From NCBI GenBank assembly GCA_945890905.1, contig CAMDDI010000106.1, forward strand, positions 1 through 10,921: a DNA stretch of 10,921 bases. The letters run 5' to 3'. This DNA comes from Bacteriovorax stolpii. Its GTDB lineage: Bacteria; Bdellovibrionota; Bacteriovoracia; Bacteriovoracales; Bacteriovoracaceae. A program made the position numbers and the translations under genes. Below the pieces are notes generated by a model. The model ran no database searches and was not told where the DNA came from. It was given only the letters and a program-made list of their open reading frames with translations. Shown piece by piece: positions 4,998-10,921 of the stretch; position 1 is the first letter of the stretch, and each line of letters begins with the position of its first letter.

Positions 4998-7427
4998 TCA
5001 TGCAGCGACTTGATCGTTCTTCTTGCGGGGCTTGGTCTCGTTTTTGTCTTTGCGCTTGCTCTGGTCAAGGTCAAGCTGACCATTCCAGTCCACTAAGGCA
5101 ATCGCCAGAACTTCTTGAATGTTTTTTACCGGGATGAAGTTAACCTTTTTGCGGTATTCAGCCGGAATTTCCAAAAGATCTTTTTGGTTCTTCCAAGGAA
5201 TGATGATGGTCTCAATTCCTGCCCGCATTGCTGCGAGAGCTTTTTCTTTAATCCCACCTACTGGAAGGACTTTACCTGTGAGTGTAATCTCACCAGTCAT
5301 CGCGATATCCTTACTGATGTAAGTGTTCGTGATAATCGACGTGATAACTGTGGCCAAGGTAATCCCAGCTGAAGGACCATCTTTAGGGATAGCTCCTGCA
5401 GGTAAGTGAATATGGATTTCATTCTCTTCAAAGAATTTCTCATCAATGCCGAGTTCAGCGGCATGACTACGAATGAAACCCATGGCAGCGTGAGCTGATT
5501 CTTTCATTACATCCCCAAGCTGACCGGTAAGAGTAATTCCTCTTCCTTTCATCTTAGTGGCTTCAATGTGAAGGATCTCTCCTCCAGCAGCAGTCCAGGC
5601 AAGCCCAGTTGCTACACCCACTTCATCAAACTCGTTAGAGTCTTCGTGTGAGTACATTGGTGGTCCCAGTAATTCTTCAACAGTCGCTGATAAAATATGT
5701 GTCTTACTGTGGTGACCAGAAGCAATTTTCTTAGCTACTTTTCTGCAAAGAGCACCAACTTGTCTCTCTAGGTTACGAAGTCCAGCTTCTCTAGTGTATC
5801 CAGAGATAACCGAAGCCACACCTTCATCATGGAACTCGATGTGATCATCGTTAATTCCATGCTCATCCATTTGTTTAGGAATCAGGTATTTCTTAGAGAT
5901 CTGTACTTTCTCTTCTTGGGTATAACCCGCAAGATTGATGATTTCCATACGGTCACGAAGTGGACCTGGGATCTGATCAAGCACGTTGGCAGTTGCAATA
6001 AACATGATTTTTGAAAGATCGTAGTTCAAATTCAGATAATTATCTCTGAATGTGCAGTTCTGTTCAGGATCTAAAACTTCAAGCATCGCTGAAGCTGGAT
6101 CACCTTTAAAGTCAGAACCAAGTTTATCGATCTCATCAAGAAGAATGATCGGATTAATCGTCTTACATTGCTTCATCGCTTGGATGAATCGTCCTGGCAT
6201 CGCACCTACATAAGTTCGACGATGACCACGAATTTCTGATTCATCTTTCACACCACCAAGAGATATTCGGATGAATTCACGTCCTGTAGCACGGGCGATT
6301 GATTTACCTAGAGATGTTTTACCAACACCAGGTGGACCCGAGAAACAAAGGATAGGTCCCTTAGCAGAACTTCCCTTAAGAGAGCGAACTGCAAGATATT
6401 CAAGAATACGTTCTTTAACTTTTTCTAGATCAAAGTGATCTTCATCCAATACGTCTTTTGCGTATTGAAGATCAGTCACTTCTTTAGACTCTTCACTCCA
6501 AGGAAGATCCACGATCCATTCAAGGTAGCTGCGAAGAATGCTTGATTCCGAAGAATCAGGATGCATGCGCTCGAGGCGACCGAGTTGTTTCAAAGCTTCT
6601 TTCTCAGCATCGGCCGGTAAACACTTGGCCGTAATTTTTTCTTTTAATTCAGAAAACTCATCGTTCTTATCAGATGAATCCTCTGAGAGTTCTTGTTTCA
6701 TGGCCTTAATCTGCTCGCGCAAGAAAAACTCTTTTTGGTTTTTTGGATCTTGGTGAGCATTCTTGAGTTTGGCCTGTTGAACCAATACGTCTAATTCTTT
6801 CACTAAAATTTCATTGATGAAGTTCAGACGTTCTACAGGATCATTGATCTCTAGAACTTTCTGGCCTTCAGAAACTTTAAGATTCAAGTTCGATGCTACT
6901 AAATGAGCAAGACGACCTGGATCTTGAATATCTTCAAGTACCATTAGAATATCTGGAGAGAGAACTTTACCTAGAGAAATAACTTTCTCTAAATTCTCTT
7001 TAACTGTTCTAGATAATGCTTCAACTGTTGCTGGCTCAGCTGTCACAGCAAAGTTTTCAATTTTTTCTACTTTCACTTGATAGAAAGGTTCAGTGGAAAC
7101 GAATTCTTTAATTCGTGCCTTTGCTAAACCTTGAATAAGGATTTTGATTCGACCATCAGGAAGCTTCCTGATTCTCATAATCATGGCAACAGTTCCCGTT
7201 TCATAGATTTCTGAAGGAGAAGGTGTTTCAGCTGTAATATCTTTCTGCGACGCTAATAGAATAAGTCTATCAGTGTTGTTGTAAGATTCTTCAACTGCCT
7301 TAATTGAAGTCTCTCGACCAACAAACAAAGGTAGGATCATGAATGGGTAAATAACAAAGTCTCTAACTGGCAGGAGAGGGAGCGTTTCCTTAAATTCAAT
7401 CGCTTCTCCCTCATAATTAGTCACCAT
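4998..7427 (-). CDS. lon: ATP-dependent protease Lon
   Basis: This 809-aa homohexameric AAA+ serine protease of the cytoplasm unfolds and degrades damaged proteins and specific regulators. Numbering is from the ATG at 7425-7427. The N-terminal substrate-binding domain (about 16-215) opens with LPLLPVRDFVIYPFMILPL. A helical linker follows, then the AAA+ module with Walker A GPPGVGKTS (364-372), Walker B IILLDEID (427-434), sensor-1 ATAN (478-481) and PLRDRME (489-495). The protease domain has catalytic Ser686 in DGPSAG and Lys729 in GGIKEKALAA, with TGEITLTGKVLP between. The length is normal (E. coli 784), with a Lys-rich tail of about 20 residues. An in-frame ATG at 7481 would add 18 residues but has no ribosome site; the chosen ATG has AGGAGA at 7435-7440. 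It is transcribed away from glmU and has its own terminator. Confidence 0.97.
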   Translation of the reverse strand: MVTNYEGEAIEFKETLPLLPVRDFVIYPFMILPLFVGRETSIKAVEESYNNTDRLILLASQKDITAETPSPSEIYETGTVAMIMRIRKLPDGRIKILIQGLAKARIKEFVSTEPFYQVKVEKIENFAVTAEPATVEALSRTVKENLEKVISLGKVLSPDILMVLEDIQDPGRLAHLVASNLNLKVSEGQKVLEINDPVERLNFINEILVKELDVLVQQAKLKNAHQDPKNQKEFFLREQIKAMKQELSEDSSDKNDEFSELKEKITAKCLPADAEKEALKQLGRLERMHPDSSESSILRSYLEWIVDLPWSEESKEVTDLQYAKDVLDEDHFDLEKVKERILEYLAVRSLKGSSAKGPILCFSGPPGVGKTSLGKSIARATGREFIRISLGGVKDESEIRGHRRTYVGAMPGRFIQAMKQCKTINPIILLDEIDKLGSDFKGDPASAMLEVLDPEQNCTFRDNYLNLNYDLSKIMFIATANVLDQIPGPLRDRMEIINLAGYTQEEKVQISKKYLIPKQMDEHGINDDHIEFHDEGVASVISGYTREAGLRNLERQVGALCRKVAKKIASGHHSKTHILSATVEELLGPPMYSHEDSNEFDEVGVATGLAWTAAGGEILHIEATKMKGRGITLTGQLGDVMKESAHAAMGFIRSHAAELGIDEKFFEENEIHIHLPAGAIPKDGPSAGITLATVITSIITNTYISKDIAMTGEITLTGKVLPVGGIKEKALAAMRAGIETIIIPWKNQKDLLEIPAEYRKKVNFIPVKNIQEVLAIALVDWNGQLDLDQSKRKDKNETKPRKKNDQVAA

Positions 7428-7434
7428 ATTGTTT

Positions 7435-7440
7435 TCTCCT
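7435..7440 (-). promoter_or_regulatory. Shine-Dalgarno site that sets the lon start
   Basis: AGGAGA on the - strand lies 7 bp before ATG 7427 and inside the frame of the longer 7481 start. It supports the shorter, standard N-terminus of Lon. Confidence 0.75.
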
Positions 7441-7520
7441 AAATAGCGTAATGTCTCTTCCGTGAACATCAAAAGTTTCATAAGCTAAATCGGGATAATC
7501 AAAGGCCTTCTTGATAGTTA

Positions 7521-7537
7521 TTTGCATAAAATGCAAA
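7521..7537. promoter_or_regulatory. Palindrome in the divergent lon/glmU region
   Basis: TTTGCATAAAATGCAAA is a perfect 7-3-7 inverted repeat, 94 bp before the lon ATG and 119 bp before the glmU ATG. It may be an operator for one or both genes. It is not the HrcA CIRCE element. No protein can be named from the sequence. Confidence 0.4.
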
Positions 7538-7578
7538 AATATTTTCACGAAGTAGCTGAGATTATCAGTTTTTCATTG

Positions 7579-7584
7579 TATAGT
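7579..7584 (+). promoter_or_regulatory. Possible -10 element for glmU
   Basis: TATAGT, preceded by TTG, resembles a -10 box and would start transcription about 65 nt before the glmU ATG. No convincing -35 box stands at 16-18 bp. The rest of the 229-bp region between the lon and glmU starts shows only the palindrome at 7521-7537, a 6-bp inverted repeat at 7620-7634 and the glmU ribosome site AAGGG (7643-7647). Confidence 0.28.
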
Positions 7585-7656
7585 TTTGAGAGTGAAATGA
7601 CGCGAAAACAACTACATAAAAATCCTACGGATTTGGTTTGTTAAGGGTAAGTTTAT

Positions 7657-9063
7657 ATGAGCAACTCAATTGGTATAGTGATCTTGGCCGCCGGGAAGGG
7701 AACTCGTATGAAAATCGACACTCCTAAGGCCCTCGTTCAGGCCTTGGGTAAGCCACTACTGGATTTCGTAGTAGATGCCTCTCTGGAGTTTGCTCATTCC
7801 TCCTCTCTAACAGCAGAAATTGGAGTAGTGGTAGGACATAAGAAAGTTATGCTCGAAGCATGGTGGAATGATCACGAGAAAAAATCCTCACTCAAGCTTG
7901 CCTGGCAAAAAGAGCAAAACGGTACTGCCGACGCTCTGAAAGCTTGCTTCAATGATCTCCCACATTTTTGGAACCATACATACACTCTCGTAGCATGTGC
8001 GGACACTCCCTTGATTTCAGCTGCAGAATTCAAGCAACTTTTCACAGAGCTTACATCTCACCCTGACTACTTAGGAGTCGCTGCCACATTTGAAACTTCT
8101 CGTCCAACAGGATACGGAAGAATTGTTCAAGGTGAATCTGGGTTTCATATTGTTGAAGAGAAAGATGCAACAGACTCTGAGAGAAAAATCACTGAAGTAA
8201 ATTCTGGTTTTTATATCCTCAAAACGGCCCACGTAAAAGCAGTTCTAGGTTCGATTTCTAATCAGAACAAATCAGGTGAATTCTATCTCACCGATCTTTT
8301 TCAAGATAAGTTCAAAGTCAAAAGTGTGAAATTCCCCTCGGAAACACCTTTTTTAGGGATTAATACGCTTGAGCAATTAAGTGGTGTTCATGATTTGTTA
8401 CAAGCTAAAAAAATGAAGTCCCTTTTTGCAGAAGGTGTTCAATTCTTGAATGCTTCGACAACTTATGTTGAGCAAGATGTAAAAATTGGAGTGGGGACTC
8501 TGGTTTATCCAGGTGTATCACTCATTGGGAAAACTCATATTGGACAGAATGTGATTATTGAGTCGGGATGTTTCATTAAAAATTCTGATATCAAAGATGG
8601 CGCAGAAATTTTGGCCAACAGCCATCTGGAAGAATCCGTTGTCCATATGGGTGCTTCAATTGGGCCTATGGCCAGACTCCGCCCTGGTGCTGATATTGGT
8701 GCAGAAGCTAAAGTTGGAAACTTTGTTGAGATCAAAAAATCCAAACTGGGAGCAGGAGCGAAAGTTTCTCATTTAAGTTACGTGGGTGATGCTGACATAG
8801 GCGAGAATTCAAACATCGGGTGCGGCTTTATCACTTGTAACTTTGATGGTGCCAATAAACATAAAACTAAAATTGGCAAGAATACCTTTATTGGATCTGA
8901 CTGCCAGATGATTGCACCAGTGGAAATTGGTGATGACGCATTCGTCGCGGCAGGCTCAACTATCACCAAAAATGTACCTAATGGCGGCTTTGGTATTGCA
9001 CGGTCCCAGCAGGTTGTGAAAGAGGGTGCCGCTAAGAGATTTTTGAAGACCAAAAAGTCATAA
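7657..9063 (+). CDS. glmU: Bifunctional GlmU: GlcN-1-P acetyltransferase / GlcNAc-1-P uridyltransferase
   Basis: This 468-aa cytoplasmic trimer makes UDP-GlcNAc, the precursor of peptidoglycan and LPS: it acetylates GlcN-1-P with acetyl-CoA and then transfers UMP from UTP. The N-terminal uridyltransferase has the nucleotide loop LAAGKGTRMK (10-19), K24, QNGTADA (87-93), metal ligand D116 in ADTP, GYGR (152-155), VEEKDAT (166-172), N182 in EVNSG, and N236. The C-terminal left-handed beta-helix (about 262-450) has hexapeptide repeats such as IGKTHIGQNVIIESG. It also has R342 in RLRPG, K360 in EIKKSKLG, catalytic H372 with Y375 in SHLSYVGDADIG, and TCNFDGANKHKT. The length is close to the usual 450-460. 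AAGGG at 7643-7647 precedes the start. It lies 81 bp before glmS in the same direction, with no terminator between, so they are probably one unit. Confidence 0.97.
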   Translation: MSNSIGIVILAAGKGTRMKIDTPKALVQALGKPLLDFVVDASLEFAHSSSLTAEIGVVVGHKKVMLEAWWNDHEKKSSLKLAWQKEQNGTADALKACFNDLPHFWNHTYTLVACADTPLISAAEFKQLFTELTSHPDYLGVAATFETSRPTGYGRIVQGESGFHIVEEKDATDSERKITEVNSGFYILKTAHVKAVLGSISNQNKSGEFYLTDLFQDKFKVKSVKFPSETPFLGINTLEQLSGVHDLLQAKKMKSLFAEGVQFLNASTTYVEQDVKIGVGTLVYPGVSLIGKTHIGQNVIIESGCFIKNSDIKDGAEILANSHLEESVVHMGASIGPMARLRPGADIGAEAKVGNFVEIKKSKLGAGAKVSHLSYVGDADIGENSNIGCGFITCNFDGANKHKTKIGKNTFIGSDCQMIAPVEIGDDAFVAAGSTITKNVPNGGFGIARSQQVVKEGAAKRFLKTKKS

Positions 9064-9144
9064 GCTCTACGCGTAAACCTAGTAAGATCCCCCTCAAAAT
9101 GTTAGATTTAAACCTTCAAACTTCACTGTGGTTGGGAGAGTTTT

Positions 9145-10921
9145 ATGTGCGGAATCGTCGGATATTCGGGACCTAGTAATTCAGTTGGCCCTATCATCGA
9201 AGGGCTCTCGCGTTTAGAGTACCGAGGTTATGATTCAGCAGGAATTTGCTTAAAAATTGATGGCGAATTACAAATCATCAAAAAAGAAGGCAAGCTCGAA
9301 AATCTTAAAGAACTCATCAAAGAACGAAAGCCTTACTCACACACTGGAATCGGACATACTCGTTGGGCCACTCATGGTGCTGTTACAAGTGACAATGCTC
9401 ACCCCCACGGGAATGAAATCTTTGCAGTAGTTCATAATGGAATTATCGAAAATGCTTCTCACTTAAAAAAAGAACTTCAAGCTGAGGGTTTTGTTTTTAA
9501 ATCTCAAACAGATTCAGAAGTATTCTTGGTTCTTCTCACGAAATATTTTAAACAATCAAATAACACCCTTGAATCCATCGCTAAGGCTTTCAATACCATT
9601 ACCGGTAATTCCGCCTTTGTGATTATCGAAAAAGATTCTGAGAAGCTTTATTGTCTTAAGCGTTCTGCACCACTTGTGGTCGGCGAGAATAAGGATACCA
9701 GAGAAGCATTTGTTTCTTCTGATCCCTTTGCTCTCATTGGCTTTGCTCCTCGGATCTATTTCCCTGAAGACGCTGTTATTTGTGAAAGTACTGTTTCTGC
9801 TACTGAAGTGAATATCAAATTTTATGAATTAGATTTGAAACCATCCACGCGTTTTAAATTCCAAAGTAACGCCATGACTATGGATGCGACCACTAAGGGG
9901 AACTACGAGCATTTCATGCTTAAAGAAATTCATGAACAGTCTGGTCTCATTGATAAGCTTTCTGCCTACTACATCAAAAATGAAGGTCGCAAAACTCTAG
10001 ATACCTTGAAAAACTTTAAGACTCCTGCCTGGCATCTCACAGCTTGTGGTACTGCATGGCATGCGGGGCTTGTGATTAAAAATTACTTTGAACAAATTAA
10101 TCGTCAGAGGGCCTCTGTTGAGATTGCTTCTGAGTTTCGTTACAAAAATCCCATTTTAAATAAAGATGAAGTCGGGCTTTTTATTTCTCAGTCGGGTGAA
10201 ACTGCTGATACCCTGGCCTGCCAAGAGCTATGTCGCGAAAAAGGTGTGGCTTCCTACTCGATCGTAAATGTTGAAGGGTCAACACTTTTTAGAAACGCAG
10301 ATAAAAACTTTCTCATTCATGCAGGAGTGGAAATCGGAGTGGCCTCAACTAAAGCATTCACTCTGCAAGTCCTCACAGGTTATCTCATGAGCCGAGCGAT
10401 GGAGGGAACCCTCGATGATCCATCACTCTTTACTGAAATTAAACTTCTCTCTGCGCGCGTAGCAGATCTTTGCGCCAATGCTGATTCACTTAAAGACGTC
10501 GCTCAAAAGATTTACACTAAGAAAGGATTTATTTTCACTGGCCGTGGGAAATATTTCCCTATTGCACTAGAAGGGGCCTTAAAGCTTAAAGAAATTGCTT
10601 ACGTTCATGCTGAAGGATACGCAGCTGGAGAACTTAAACACGGACCCATAGCACTCATTGATGAAAATATTGTGAATATTGCTATCGTAGGTCCTGAGCT
10701 ATTAGAGAAAACTGTTTCAAACGTGGAAGAAGTTAAGGCCCGTCGGGGAATCATTGTTGTAGTTGGACCTAAAGGTGATAAGGAAGTTGAGCAATTGGCA
10801 GATGCCTATATTGGATTAGATTTTAGTGGTCTTCCTAATCTTAGCCCGCTGCTTGTAAACGTTTCATTACAATTTTTGGCCTATCATATTGCTTCTCTTA
10901 AAGGGACAGACATTGATAAAC
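9145..10921 (+). CDS. glmS: Glutamine-fructose-6-phosphate aminotransferase GlmS (3' end outside window)
   Basis: This enzyme makes GlcN-6-P from fructose-6-P and glutamine, the first committed step towards UDP-GlcNAc. 592 codons are present; about 11 residues (the usual PRNLAKSVTVE-type end, with its active-site lysine) and the stop codon are beyond the edge. The glutaminase domain starts MCGIVGYSG, where Cys2 becomes the N-terminal nucleophile after Met removal. It also has RLEYRGYDSAGI and HTRWATHG (71-78). The two SIS isomerase domains show ACGTAWHAG, SQSGETADTL (348-357), STKAFTLQ, and EGYAAGELKHGP (490-501). GGGAG at 9134-9138 precedes the ATG by 6 bp. The 81-bp gap after glmU holds no terminator. 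There is also no glmS ribozyme, which is a Gram-positive feature. Confidence 0.97.
   Translation, partial: MCGIVGYSGPSNSVGPIIEGLSRLEYRGYDSAGICLKIDGELQIIKKEGKLENLKELIKERKPYSHTGIGHTRWATHGAVTSDNAHPHGNEIFAVVHNGIIENASHLKKELQAEGFVFKSQTDSEVFLVLLTKYFKQSNNTLESIAKAFNTITGNSAFVIIEKDSEKLYCLKRSAPLVVGENKDTREAFVSSDPFALIGFAPRIYFPEDAVICESTVSATEVNIKFYELDLKPSTRFKFQSNAMTMDATTKGNYEHFMLKEIHEQSGLIDKLSAYYIKNEGRKTLDTLKNFKTPAWHLTACGTAWHAGLVIKNYFEQINRQRASVEIASEFRYKNPILNKDEVGLFISQSGETADTLACQELCREKGVASYSIVNVEGSTLFRNADKNFLIHAGVEIGVASTKAFTLQVLTGYLMSRAMEGTLDDPSLFTEIKLLSARVADLCANADSLKDVAQKIYTKKGFIFTGRGKYFPIALEGALKLKEIAYVHAEGYAAGELKHGPIALIDENIVNIAIVGPELLEKTVSNVEEVKARRGIIVVVGPKGDKEVEQLADAYIGLDFSGLPNLSPLLVNVSLQFLAYHIASLKGTDIDK

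Noticed and set aside
4717..5013. 98-aa open frame on + opposite the CheY-like gene and lon end
   Set aside because: It lies antisense to a well-supported receiver gene and crosses the lon terminator; the protein has no recognisable feature and no ribosome site.
7428..7481. 18-residue N-terminal extension of Lon from ATG 7481
   Set aside because: No ribosome site precedes it, a good one precedes ATG 7427, and Lon proteins usually begin close to the LPLLPVRD motif.
7620..7634. Short inverted repeat AAATCC-TAC-GGATTT in the glmU leader
   Set aside because: Six base pairs with a 3-nt loop in AT-rich DNA is easily random; no T run follows on +, and the T run on - is short and points into lon's own promoter region.
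9064..9144. glmS ribozyme or other riboswitch in the glmU-glmS gap
   Set aside because: The gap is only 81 bp, shows no conserved ribozyme core or stable hairpins, and the glmS ribozyme is known from Gram-positive groups.

Overview
The window looks like chromosomal DNA of a moderately AT-rich Gram-negative bacterium. A Tad-type pilus gene, a secreted YD-repeat protein, several small secreted proteins, a CheY/CheX-like pair, Lon, GlmU and GlmS sit close together. Protein style and gene mix suggest the Bdellovibrio/Bacteriovorax group (Bdellovibrionota) or a related delta-type lineage. This placement is an inference from gene content, since no rRNA or other strong phylogenetic marker is present.

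Left part (1-3750, all on +): the last 17 codons of a gene that is probably the CpaF/TadA secretion ATPase overlap, through ATGA, a TadB-like inner-membrane platform gene. Next comes a signal-peptide-bearing mini-RHS/YD-repeat protein and, 24 bp later, a small secreted protein with four cysteines, closed by a strong terminator with a GCAA loop. Two tiny secreted paralogues (59 and 54 aa) follow, each in its own transcription unit. Their mature parts share a Cys-Pro-Tyr motif at mature position 7-9 and a TA(V/I)SG C-terminus. Each is preceded by a sigma-54-like -24/-12 element, and each -24 element lies exactly 84 bp downstream of the start of a GTCTAA-N3-TTAGAC palindrome. This duplicated promoter/operator/peptide module is the most interesting item in the window.

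Middle (3752-7427, all on -): reading leftwards, lon has its own terminator. It is followed by a three-gene unit of a single-domain CheY-like receiver, a divergent CheX/CheC-type protein that keeps the ExxN phosphatase signature, and a 108-aa protein with one membrane segment. This unit meets the last + strand peptide gene at a shared, probably bidirectional terminator.

Right part (7428-10921): a 229-bp divergent region with a perfect 7-3-7 palindrome separates lon from glmU and glmS. These two encode the bifunctional and the first enzyme of UDP-GlcNAc synthesis for peptidoglycan and LPS. glmS runs off the right edge and lacks about its last 11 residues plus the stop codon.

No tRNA, rRNA, CRISPR, insertion sequence or prophage gene was seen.
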